From NCBI GenBank assembly GCA_943914405.1, contig CALUBX010000086.1:1-15399 (forward strand): a stretch of 15,399 nt of DNA, written 5' to 3'. Under the pieces are notes generated by a model. The model was not told where the DNA came from and did not search any database. It worked only from the letters and a program-made list of their open reading frames with translations. Position 1 is the stretch's first letter. Every line of letters starts with the position of its first letter. The position numbers and the translations under genes were made by a program. The stretch comes from an uncultured Hyphomicrobiales bacterium. Lineage in GTDB: Bacteria > Pseudomonadota > Alphaproteobacteria > Rhizobiales > Rhizobiaceae. Shown piece after piece: positions 8,205 through 15,399 of this stretch.

Positions 8205-10739
8205 ATGGCCGAGACCGGAAAGCCCACCATTTTGCCGAATGCAGGTCATGGCCATCACACACATCGCCATGACGCGGGCCAGGCAGCCGCGCATGCCGTG
8301 GTCAAAGACCCGGTTTGTGGCATGGTCGTCGATCCTGCCACATCCGGGCATCGCTCGGTTCACGAAGGACAGACGTATTTCTTCTGCTCGGCCGGCTGCA
8401 AGGGGAAGTTCGAGGCCGATCCTGTGCATTATGCAGCGCTGGCAGCGCATGCCGGCAATCACCGTGGGGACGCTGCTGGCGCCCAAGGCGATCACTCTCA
8501 CGATACTGATACCCACGGGCATAGTGGCCACGTCCACCACTACCCTGCTGGGGAGCCGGTAACAGCCGCGATAGCGGCCGGGACAATATGGACCTGCCCG
8601 ATGCATTCCGAGATCCGCCGTAACGGGCCGGGAGCCTGCCCGATTTGCGGTATGGCGCTTGAACCGCTGGTCGCGACCGCCGAGACTGGCCCCAGCCCCG
8701 AACTGGTCGACATGACGCGGCGGTTCTGGATCGGCCTGGTGCTTGCCCTGCCGGTGTTCCTGCTGGAGATGGGATCGCACCTCATTCCAGCGCTGCACCA
8801 TCTCATTCCGATGCATGTGTCGATCTGGATCCAGTTCGCGCTGGCAACGCCGGTGGTGCTCTGGGCAGGAGGGCCGTTCTTCGAACGGGCATGGGCTTCG
8901 CTCGTCAACCGCAGCCTCAACATGTTCACGCTGGTCGCAATGGGGACCGGTGTCGCGTGGTCCTACAGCGTCGTGGCAACGGTCGCTCCAACGATCTTTC
9001 CGGCTGCGTTCCGCGCAGTGGATGGAACGGTCGCGGTCTATTTCGAGGCGGCAGCGGTGATCACCGTGCTCGTCCTGCTTGGACAGGTGCTGGAACTGCG
9101 CGCCCGTGAGCAGACGTCCGGCGCGATCCGCGCCCTTCTCGACCTTGCGCCGAAGACCGCGCGCCGGATCGGGGAGGACGGTTTTGAAGAGGACGTGTCG
9201 GTCGAGGCTGTCGCGATCGGCGACCGGCTCCGGGTCCGTCCGGGCGAGACCGTCCCGGTCGACGGGACCGTGGAGGACGGGCGTTCGTCGCTCGACGAAT
9301 CCATGGTAACGGGCGAGTCCATGCCGGTGACGCGCATGGCCGGCGACATGGTGGTCGGCGGAACGCTGAACCAGACGGGTGCGCTCGTCATCCGCGCCGA
9401 AAAGGTCGGTCGCGACACGATGCTTGCCCGCATCGTCCAGATGGTCGCCGATGCCCAACGGTCGCGGTCGCCGATCCAGCGCATGGCCGATCAGGTCTCC
9501 GGCTGGTTCGTGCCCGTCGTCATCGCGATCGCATTGCTGGCGTTCGCCGCATGGGGCGTCTGGGGGCCGGAACCACGCCTCGCTCATGGTCTGATCGCCG
9601 CCGTTTCCGTGCTGATCATCGCCTGCCCCTGCGCGCTCGGTCTCGCCACGCCGATGTCGATCATGGTTGGCGTCGGCAAGGGGGCTGCTGCCGGCGTACT
9701 AATCAGGAACGCCGAGGCGCTGGAACGAATGGAGAAAGTCGACACACTCGTGGTCGACAAGACCGGCACGCTGACCGAAGGCAAGCCCGCGGTGACGGAA
9801 ATCGTCGTGATGGAGGGGTTCGTCGAAGACGACATCCTGCGGCTTGCGGCAGGCGTCGAGAAAGCGTCGGAACATCCGCTGGCGCTCGCCATTGTTGCTG
9901 CCGCCGGGCGGAAGGGCATCGCCGTGCCGCAGGTGTCGGACTTCGATTCCCCGACCGGCAAAGGCGCACTCGGTATCGTGGAAGGCAGGAGAATCGTACT
10001 GGGCAGCACGGCCTTCCTCAAGGAGAACGGCGTCGATGCGTCTGCGCTCTCCGAACGTGCCCATGCACTCAGGCACGACGGAGGGACGGCCATCTATATC
10101 GGGATCGCGGACAAGGCTGCGGGCATATTCGCGATCGCAGATGCCATCAAGGCGACGACGCAGGAAGCGCTCAAGACTCTCCATACCGAGGGCATCCGCA
10201 TCGTCATGCTGACCGGTGACAACCGCACCACGGCGGAAGCGGTGGCTCGTCGCCTGGGGATCGACGAGGTCGAGGCAGACGTGCTGCCCGACCAGAAAGC
10301 GGCCGTCGTCCAGAAACTGAAGTCGCAAGGCAAGGTCGTCGCCATGGCCGGCGACGGGGTGAACGATGCACCGGCGCTCGCCGCGGCCGATGTCGGGATC
10401 GCCATGGGTTCGGGGACGGACGTGGCGATCGAAAGCGCCGGCGTGACGTTGCTCAAGGGTGACCTGACGGGAATCGTCAGGGCGCGTCGGTTGTCCGAGG
10501 CGACCATGGCGAATATCCGCCAGAACCTTGTCTTTGCCTTCATCTACAATGCTGCCGGCGTGCCGATCGCCGCCGGCGCGCTCTATCCGGTGTTCGGACT
10601 TCTATTGTCGCCGATCATCGCCGCCGCCGCCATGGTGCTGTCCTCCGTCAGCGTCATCGGCAACGCGCTGCGGCTGCGGCGCATGAGCCTGGAGAACGGA
10701 ACAAAGACCGCCCCTGAACATGAGGTTCGCCAACAATGA
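8205..10739 (+). CDS. copA: Copper-translocating P1B-type ATPase with YHS and heavy-metal-binding N-terminus
   Basis: An inner-membrane ATPase of 844 residues that pumps monovalent copper (possibly silver) out of the cytoplasm. The ATG at 8205 has AAAGGA 5 bases upstream; an in-frame ATG at 8163 overlaps the previous stop but lacks a ribosome binding site. The N-terminus has no classical HMA domain. Instead it has a His-rich stretch (about 14-22), a YHS domain (about 34-76, Cys38, Cys61, Cys65), a second His-rich linker (about 97-112), and a metal-binding domain with CPMH (131-134) and CPICGM (145-150). The core has CPC (474-476), the phosphorylated Asp518 in DKTGT, the HP dipeptide at His557 and GDGVND (716-721). 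The late helices carry YN and MxxSS, the signature of the P1B-1 copper(I) group. Its last codons overlap the acetate kinase start by 4 bases. Confidence 0.93.
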   Translation: MAETGKPTILPNAGHGHHTHRHDAGQAAAHAVVKDPVCGMVVDPATSGHRSVHEGQTYFFCSAGCKGKFEADPVHYAALAAHAGNHRGDAAGAQGDHSHDTDTHGHSGHVHHYPAGEPVTAAIAAGTIWTCPMHSEIRRNGPGACPICGMALEPLVATAETGPSPELVDMTRRFWIGLVLALPVFLLEMGSHLIPALHHLIPMHVSIWIQFALATPVVLWAGGPFFERAWASLVNRSLNMFTLVAMGTGVAWSYSVVATVAPTIFPAAFRAVDGTVAVYFEAAAVITVLVLLGQVLELRAREQTSGAIRALLDLAPKTARRIGEDGFEEDVSVEAVAIGDRLRVRPGETVPVDGTVEDGRSSLDESMVTGESMPVTRMAGDMVVGGTLNQTGALVIRAEKVGRDTMLARIVQMVADAQRSRSPIQRMADQVSGWFVPVVIAIALLAFAAWGVWGPEPRLAHGLIAAVSVLIIACPCALGLATPMSIMVGVGKGAAAGVLIRNAEALERMEKVDTLVVDKTGTLTEGKPAVTEIVVMEGFVEDDILRLAAGVEKASEHPLALAIVAAAGRKGIAVPQVSDFDSPTGKGALGIVEGRRIVLGSTAFLKENGVDASALSERAHALRHDGGTAIYIGIADKAAGIFAIADAIKATTQEALKTLHTEGIRIVMLTGDNRTTAEAVARRLGIDEVEADVLPDQKAAVVQKLKSQGKVVAMAGDGVNDAPALAAADVGIAMGSGTDVAIESAGVTLLKGDLTGIVRARRLSEATMANIRQNLVFAFIYNAAGVPIAAGALYPVFGLLLSPIIAAAAMVLSSVSVIGNALRLRRMSLENGTKTAPEHEVRQQ

Positions 10740-12010
10740 GTGATCGGATAGTTTTGACGTTCAATGCCGGCTCCTCGACCGTCAAGTTTGGTGTTTTCGT
10801 CCTTGAACCAGGCGGACCGCGCCGTGTCGGCAAGGGGATCATAGACTTCCAGAAGCTTCCATTGACCTTCCGTCTCACTGAAGGGCCGGAAAGCTTCGAT
10901 GTCGAGCTTTCGGCCAGGCCGACCGAGGATCTCCGCGAGGTCACGGCAGAAATTCTGGACTGGATCTCCCACCATTTCGATCTCTCTGATGTCGTCGCGA
11001 TCGGGCATCGCGTCGTCCATGGGGGTGACATTTTTCGAGGGCCAGCTCTTCTTGACGAGCAAGCGATCGATGCGATTGATAAACTCGTTCCCCTGGCGCC
11101 CCTTCACCAGCCACAAAGCCTGCGAATGATCCATGCGATCGGTCATCTTCGTCCGGAACTGCCGCAAACGGCTTCGTTCGATACCGCGTTCCATGCCACC
11201 AATAGTGATCTTGTTCGACGTTTCGCGCTCGCTCGTGCGCTACACGATAGAGGCATCAAACGTTATGGCTTCCATGGACTATCCTATTCCTTCATCGCCA
11301 GGGAATTGAAACGGGTGGCTCCGGAACTGGCAGACAAACGGGTTGTCATTGCGCATCTTGGAAGTGGTTGCAGCCTGTGCGGTCTTCACGACGGCGTCAG
11401 CCGCGACACGAGCATGGGGTTCTCGACGCTCGACGGCGTGCCCATGGCGACCCGTTGTGGTGTCCTCGACCCAGGCGTGTTGCTCCATCTGCTGGACCAG
11501 GAGAAACAAAGCCTGAACGACCTCGAAGAGCTGCTTTACCACCAAAGCGGCCTGCTTGGCGTCTCCGGGATAAGCGGTGACAGCCGGATGCTGCTGCAAA
11601 GCGATAACTCGAATGCAAGACAGACGCTTGATCTCTTCGCTTTGCGGATCGCCGGGGAGACGGCCCGGATTGCGAACACGTTGGGCGGGCTTGACGCTTT
11701 CGTCTTTACCGCCGGGATCGGCGAACATCAACCGAAGATGCGCTCTGCGATCGCCGGGGAGACGGCCCGGATTGCGAACACGTTGGGCGGGCTTGACGCT
11801 TTCGTCTTTACCGCCGGGATCGGCGAACATCAACCGAAGATGCGCTCTGCGATCGCCGACCATCTGGGTTGGCTCGGGCTCGAGCTCGACCAGACTTCAA
11901 ACGAAAACGCTGGGCAGATCATCAGTGCCACGACAAGCCGCGTGCGGGCTCTGATCCTTCCAACCGATGAAGAGCAGATCATTGCCGATGATGCTCTGTC
12001 GGTGATCTAA
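10736..12010 (+). CDS. ackA: Acetate kinase with internal 34-residue duplication
   Basis: A cytoplasmic enzyme that interconverts acetyl phosphate + ADP and acetate + ATP (EC 2.7.2.1). Family motifs: [11 protein letters not shown] (9-19), GHRVVHGG (His91, Arg92), FDTAFH (Asp149), YGFHGLSY (His180), HLGSG, ATRCG (Arg240) and, near the end, PTDEEQII with the catalytic-type glutamate (412/413). The length is 424 residues against about 390-400 in the family. The excess is exactly explained by a perfect tandem copy of 34 residues ([10 protein letters not shown]... to ...HQPKMRSA, about 305-372). This segment contains the nucleotide-binding FTAGIGEH motif, now present twice, so activity is doubtful. 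The start overlaps the ATPase stop (ATGA), with a weak GAGG site, indicating translational coupling. Phosphoketolase lies downstream and would supply acetyl phosphate. Identity is certain; whether the duplication is biological is open. Confidence 0.93.
   Translation: MSDRIVLTFNAGSSTVKFGVFVLEPGGPRRVGKGIIDFQKLPLTFRLTEGPESFDVELSARPTEDLREVTAEILDWISHHFDLSDVVAIGHRVVHGGDIFRGPALLDEQAIDAIDKLVPLAPLHQPQSLRMIHAIGHLRPELPQTASFDTAFHATNSDLVRRFALARALHDRGIKRYGFHGLSYSFIARELKRVAPELADKRVVIAHLGSGCSLCGLHDGVSRDTSMGFSTLDGVPMATRCGVLDPGVLLHLLDQEKQSLNDLEELLYHQSGLLGVSGISGDSRMLLQSDNSNARQTLDLFALRIAGETARIANTLGGLDAFVFTAGIGEHQPKMRSAIAGETARIANTLGGLDAFVFTAGIGEHQPKMRSAIADHLGWLGLELDQTSNENAGQIISATTSRVRALILPTDEEQIIADDALSVI
11647..11748 (+). 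repeat. First copy of 102-bp tandem repeat in ackA
   Basis: A 102-base unit beginning GATCGCCGGGGAG and ending GATGCGCTCTGC. It is followed without a gap by an identical copy. The 8-mer GATCGCCG occurs at 11647, 11749 and 11851, so duplication by slippage or recombination between 8-bp microhomologies is the simple explanation. The unit length is a multiple of three and the frame is preserved. Confidence 0.97.
11749..11850 (+). repeat. Second copy of 102-bp tandem repeat in ackA
   Basis: Identical, as far as a base-by-base reading shows, to the 102 bases before it. After this copy the sequence begins a third time with GATCGCCG and then diverges (ACCATCTGGG...), rejoining the normal acetate kinase C-terminus ([11 protein letters not shown]). 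Confidence 0.97.
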
Positions 12011-12107
12011 AGGCCTCAAACCCTGCAATCGGAGTGAGTGTCATTATTTTTTCAAAAGTCCCGCAGACTATGATCGTATGGATCGCGCAGTAAGCACAGG
12101 AGAGATC

Positions 12108-14507
12108 ATGAGTGATATCCCGACAGACCTAGCCGAGGACCTGACCGACGACGAACTCCACAAGATAGACGCCTGGTGGCGTGCGGCCAACTATCTGAAT
12201 GTCGGCCAGATCTATCTGTCAGCCAATCCCCTGCTGCGCGAGAAACTGACCGTCGACCACATCAAGCCGCGCCTGCTCGGGCATTGGGGCACGTCGCCCG
12301 GTCTCAATCTGATCTATGCCCATATGAATCGGCTGATCAAGAAATACGATCTCAACACGATCTACATGGCCGGTCCAGGGCATGGCGGCCCTGCCCTTGT
12401 CGCCAACGTCTATCTCGAAGGCAGCTACACGGAATTTCATCCGGAAGTCACCCGCGACGAAGCTGGCCTTCTCCGGCTTTTCCGGCAGTTCTCGACGCCG
12501 GGCGGAATTCCAAGTCATGTCAGCGTGCCGACGCCCGGATCGATCCATGAAGGCGGCGAACTCGGCTATGTGCTCGTGCATGCGTTCGGGGCCGTCATGG
12601 ACAACCCGGATCTCCTCGTCACCGCGGTGGTCGGCGACGGCGAGGCAGAAACCGGGCCGCTGGCCGCCAGCTGGAAGAGCATCGACTTCATCAACCCAAC
12701 CCGCGACGGCGCCGTTCTGCCGATCCTGCATCTGAATGGCTATAAGATTGCCGGCCCGACGGTGCTCGCCCGTCACAGCGACGAGGATTTGCTGTCTTTC
12801 TTCGAAGGACAGGGTTACGAGCCCCACTTCGTTGAAGGTGACGTGCCCGAAATCGTGCATCAGACATTTGCGAAGACGCTGGAAACTGCTGTGATCAGGA
12901 TCCGGGAAATCCAGGCGTCCGCGCGATCAGGACATTTTCAGGGCCGGCCGCGCTGGCCTTTGATCGTGCTGCGCACGCCCAAGGGTTGGACCGGTCCGAA
13001 GATCGTCGATGGCCTGCCGATCGAGGGGACATTTCGCGCGCATCAGGTTCCGGTATCTGAGGTCCTGACGAAACCGGACCATCTGCGCATCCTGGAAGAC
13101 TGGATGCGCAGCTACAAGCCCGAAGAGCTGTTTGACGAGAACGGCGCGTTTCGCGCAGAATACGCCGAGGTCGCTCCGGCGGGTGAGCGGCGCATGGGAG
13201 CTAACCCGCACGCAAATGGCGGAAGGCTGTCAGTGCCGTTGAAACTGCCCGATTTCGAGGACTATGCGGTTAAATTCGATGCGCGAGCCAAACAGCGCAC
13301 CGGTTCGACGGCACGTCTAGGTGAATATATTCGCGATATCTACAAGAGCAATCCGGACAACTTCCGCCTGTTTTGCCCTGACGAGACGAACTCCAACCGG
13401 CTTGGCGCCGTCTTTGAAGTCTCCGATCGCTGCCTGGTCAGCGAGATCCTTCCTAATGACGACCATATATCACCGGACGGCCGTGTCATGGAGGTGCTGA
13501 GCGAACATTGCTGCCATGGCTGGCTGGAGGGCTACACGTTGACTGGCCGGCATGGCCTGTTTGCCACCTATGAGGCGTTCGCCATGGTGGTCGACTCGAT
13601 GTCGATGCAGCACGGCAAGTGGATGGAGCACGCAAAACATGTGCCGTGGAGGGCCGATATTCCTTCGTTGAACTATCTCCTGACCTCGACCTGCTGGCGC
13701 AACGACCACAACGGCTTCAGCCATCAGGGTCCGGGTTTCATCGACACCGTCATCCACCGCAAGCCGGCTGTCGCCCGCGTCTACCTGCCACCGGATGCCA
13801 ATTGCCTTTTGTCGGTCGCGGACCACTGCTTCCGCAGCCACAACTACCTCAACCTGATCGTGATAGACAAACAGCCACAACTGCAGTGGCTGACGATGGA
13901 AGAAGCCAAGGCACATTGCGCCAAGGGTGCCGGCGTCTGGGACATGTATAGCAATCACCCCGATGAGCCTGATGTTGTTCTCGCCTGCGCTGGCGATATC
14001 CCCACCCAGGAAACGATCGCTGCGGCCTGGATCCTGCGCGAGCTTGCGTCCGATTTAAAAGTCCGCGTCGTCAACATCGTCGATCTCATGCGACTTTGCC
14101 CCGCCGATCGCCATCCGCATGGCATGAGCGATACCGAGTTCACCGAGATCTTCACCACCACCGCGCCCGTGATCTTTGCTTTCCACGGCTATCCCGGTGT
14201 CATCCACGATCTCCTGCATGGGCGCCAGGCCCATGACAGGTTCCATGTGCGTGGCTATCTTGAGGAAGGCACGACGACGACGCCTTTCGATATGGTCGTT
14301 CTCAACAAGATCAGCCGTTTGCATCTGTGCCTTGACGTGATGCGCTATGTGCCGGGCATGATCGAAAACAATGCCGATCTCGCCGCCCATTGCACCGGCC
14401 TTCTCCGTGAACACGACCTCTATATTCGCGAGCATTTCGACGATCTTCCCGAGATCCGGGACTGGGTCTGGTCGGAGCGATCGTTTGTTCCTCAGGTCAG
14501 CCAGTAA
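12108..14507 (+). CDS. xfp: Phosphoketolase (xylulose-5-P / fructose-6-P)
   Basis: A thiamine-diphosphate enzyme of 799 residues, the usual length. It splits xylulose-5-phosphate (and often fructose-6-phosphate) with phosphate to acetyl phosphate plus glyceraldehyde-3-phosphate (or erythrose-4-phosphate). The ATG at 12108 has AGGAG five bases upstream (12098-12102); an in-frame ATG at 12078 has no such site. Visible family motifs: [10 protein letters not shown] with His59, GPGHGGPA with His92, the TPP/Mg motif GDGEAETG (176-183), PDETNSNRL with Glu426, and [15 protein letters not shown] with His534 and His539. It follows acetate kinase after 97 bases and precedes the CBS-BON gene by 11 bases. 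A TATGAT hexamer at 12069-12074 in the short gap might be a -10 element, but no good -35 is seen. With acetate kinase it forms the classic acetyl phosphate to acetate and ATP branch. Confidence 0.96.
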   Translation: MSDIPTDLAEDLTDDELHKIDAWWRAANYLNVGQIYLSANPLLREKLTVDHIKPRLLGHWGTSPGLNLIYAHMNRLIKKYDLNTIYMAGPGHGGPALVANVYLEGSYTEFHPEVTRDEAGLLRLFRQFSTPGGIPSHVSVPTPGSIHEGGELGYVLVHAFGAVMDNPDLLVTAVVGDGEAETGPLAASWKSIDFINPTRDGAVLPILHLNGYKIAGPTVLARHSDEDLLSFFEGQGYEPHFVEGDVPEIVHQTFAKTLETAVIRIREIQASARSGHFQGRPRWPLIVLRTPKGWTGPKIVDGLPIEGTFRAHQVPVSEVLTKPDHLRILEDWMRSYKPEELFDENGAFRAEYAEVAPAGERRMGANPHANGGRLSVPLKLPDFEDYAVKFDARAKQRTGSTARLGEYIRDIYKSNPDNFRLFCPDETNSNRLGAVFEVSDRCLVSEILPNDDHISPDGRVMEVLSEHCCHGWLEGYTLTGRHGLFATYEAFAMVVDSMSMQHGKWMEHAKHVPWRADIPSLNYLLTSTCWRNDHNGFSHQGPGFIDTVIHRKPAVARVYLPPDANCLLSVADHCFRSHNYLNLIVIDKQPQLQWLTMEEAKAHCAKGAGVWDMYSNHPDEPDVVLACAGDIPTQETIAAAWILRELASDLKVRVVNIVDLMRLCPADRHPHGMSDTEFTEIFTTTAPVIFAFHGYPGVIHDLLHGRQAHDRFHVRGYLEEGTTTTPFDMVVLNKISRLHLCLDVMRYVPGMIENNADLAAHCTGLLREHDLYIREHFDDLPEIRDWVWSERSFVPQVSQ

Positions 14508-14518
14508 GAGGTGCCGTC

Positions 14519-15181
14519 ATGCTTGCCAGAGACATTATGACTAAAGAGGTCAAAACCATCCACTCGACCAACAGCATTCGCACCGCGATCGAGCTGATGC
14601 TCAATCATGGGGTCAGCGGCTTGCCGGTCGTGGACGAGGCCGAAGCCGTCATTGGCATGATCACCGAAGGCGACCTGTTGCGCCGTTTGGAGTTGGGCGC
14701 GGCCGCGAAGAGCGACAGGCCGTCCGGCGACACTGCTCGTGCCGATCTCGACGCTTATATCAAGGGCAACAGCTGGCGGGTCGGCGATCTGATGTCGACA
14801 GAGATCACAACGGTGACAGGTGACACGTCCGTTGGGAGCGTGGCACGTCTGCTCTTCCAGCATTGTATCAAACGCGTTCTGGTCTTGGAGCAGGGTCGCC
14901 TGATCGGCCTCATCAGCCGTGTCGATCTTCTGCGCGCGATGGTCGGCCCGCAGCATGATCTGGTCGCGTCGGGCGAAGAGGCCATGGAACGGGCCATCAA
15001 GGCGCGTCTGAGCTCCGATCTCGGCATTGATCCCGGACGCGTTTCGGTCACCGTTCATGGGGAGTGCATATATCTGGATGGAACTGTTGAGACCGAGCTT
15101 CAAAAACGCGCGATCCAGGTTCTCGTCGAAAATATCCAGGGCAATTACAGTTTCCTCAACAGGCTCTCTGCCACGCCTTAA
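14519..15181 (+). CDS. CBS-CBS-BON domain protein
   Basis: A predicted soluble protein of 220 residues. The CBS pair, which usually binds adenine nucleotides and acts as an energy sensor, covers about 1-60 (ARDIMTKEV..., GLPVVDEAEAVIGMITEGDLL) and about 86-145 (VGDLMSTEI..., VLVLEQGRLIGLISRVDLL). A BON domain follows at about 150-215 (IKARLSSDLGIDPGRVSVTV...). There is no signal peptide or membrane segment. GAGGTG lies just upstream of the ATG, and the gene starts 11 bases after the phosphoketolase stop, so it is probably the last gene of that operon. By analogy with other CBS proteins it could adjust a neighbouring enzyme or transporter to the ATP/AMP level; that role is inferred. Proteins with this layout are common in proteobacteria and are seldom characterised. 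Confidence 0.88.
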   Translation: MLARDIMTKEVKTIHSTNSIRTAIELMLNHGVSGLPVVDEAEAVIGMITEGDLLRRLELGAAAKSDRPSGDTARADLDAYIKGNSWRVGDLMSTEITTVTGDTSVGSVARLLFQHCIKRVLVLEQGRLIGLISRVDLLRAMVGPQHDLVASGEEAMERAIKARLSSDLGIDPGRVSVTVHGECIYLDGTVETELQKRAIQVLVENIQGNYSFLNRLSATP

Positions 15182-15273
15182 TCTCATGATATTGAAAATT
15201 CTGTTTCCCGCGCCAGGGTCGTTGTAGCTGCTACCTGACAGCTCGTTCCCCGCCATATCGAGATCCGTCGTTC

Positions 15274-15344
15274 ATGGAAAAGACACCCACATCGGATGCA
15301 AGCTCCCCGTTTTGGTCGCATACGCCCGAGGACACCGCCAAGCC
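15274..15344 (+). pseudogene. Possible N-terminal fragment of a cation-transporting P-type ATPase, interrupted
   Basis: An open frame starts with ATG at 15274 and encodes MEKTPTSDASSPFWSHTPED followed by TAK before entering what looks like an insertion-sequence end near 15345. The PFWS.(S/T)PE pattern close to the start resembles the N-terminal cation-ATPase domain of MgtA/PMA-type transporters, in which a short polar leader precedes PFWxLxxEE. No strong ribosome binding site is visible. The call rests on only about 23 residues and general family memory, so it is tentative. Confidence 0.3.
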
Positions 15345-15399
15345 TGTCAACGGCGGAGTAAAAACCTGCCACGGGGCGGAGCTAAAGTCGGCCACTGTG
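15345..15399. mobile_element. Probable end of an IS21-family insertion sequence
   Basis: From TGTCAACGG at 15345 the sequence changes character. It contains two imperfect 21-base direct repeats, GGCGGAGTAAAAACC...CCAC (15352-15372) and GGCGGAGCTAAAGTC...CCAC (15375-15395), which match at 16 of 21 positions with a 23-base period. Multiple subterminal repeats next to a TGT/ACA-type tip are characteristic of IS21-family ends, and the GGCGGAG-TAAAA-GGCCAC wording is like that of rhizobial members. The transposase genes would lie beyond the window. The exact tip is uncertain. Confidence 0.45.

Noticed and set aside
8148..9587. Long minus-strand frame (479 residues) opposite the copper ATPase
   Set aside because: It is the antisense shadow of a strongly conserved gene; its His/Arg/Asp-rich composition is typical of such shadows in GC-rich DNA.
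12078..12107. Phosphoketolase start at ATG 12078
   Set aside because: AGGAG directly precedes ATG 12108, which gives the usual family length of about 800 residues.
15224..15234. GTAGC-T-GCTAC mini-palindrome after the CBS-BON gene
   Set aside because: Only 5-base arms and no associated promoter; expected by chance at this length.
1..15399. CRISPR arrays, tRNA or rRNA genes
   Set aside because: No regularly spaced repeats apart from the ackA duplication and the IS-like pair, and no tRNA- or rRNA-like sequence was recognised.

Overview
The window looks like a piece of an alphaproteobacterial genome, most likely Hyphomicrobiales (Rhizobium/Sinorhizobium/Mesorhizobium type). This rests on the high GC content, the alphaproteobacterial style of the proteins (for example a tandem Usp protein ending in the HSRLRERIFGG signature region) and the gene mixture. 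All confident genes lie on the plus strand. The organism assignment is inference from protein style, not from a marker gene.

Layout. (1) 1-827: a universal stress protein whose 5' end appears damaged; two in-frame stops sit where the N-terminus should be. (2) 828-1276: a 449-base gap with two adjacent palindromes and no convincing gene. (3) 1277-6103: a tight three-gene export operon. It holds a periplasmic HlyD-type adaptor, a double-ATPase/permease fusion of the RbbA type and a second ABC-2 permease, the same order as yhiI-rbbA-yhhJ of Escherichia coli. (4) 6104-6399: a gap with one stem-loop. (5) 6400-8166: oleate hydratase with its catalytic Glu82 and Tyr201. (6) 8205-10739: a P1B-type copper-exporting ATPase with an N-terminal YHS domain, a CPMH/CPICGM metal-binding domain and His-rich linkers. 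(7) 10736-12010: acetate kinase overlapping the ATPase by 4 bases and carrying a perfect in-frame 102-bp tandem duplication in its C-terminal half. (8) 12108-14507: phosphoketolase. (9) 14519-15181: a CBS-CBS-BON protein. (10) 15274 to the edge: what looks like the first codons of a cation-transporting P-type ATPase, running into sequence resembling the end of an IS21-family insertion sequence at about 15345.

How it fits together. Phosphoketolase makes acetyl phosphate from xylulose-5-P or fructose-6-P, and acetate kinase converts that to acetate plus ATP. No phosphotransacetylase is needed for this route and none is visible here. Usp, CBS-BON, copper ATPase and phosphoketolase/acetate kinase genes together suggest a stress or low-oxygen accessory island (inference; no FNR/FixK box was found). 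The most striking anomalies are the perfect 34-residue duplication inside acetate kinase, the decayed or interrupted genes at both edges, and the asymmetric ATPase sites of the RbbA-like protein.
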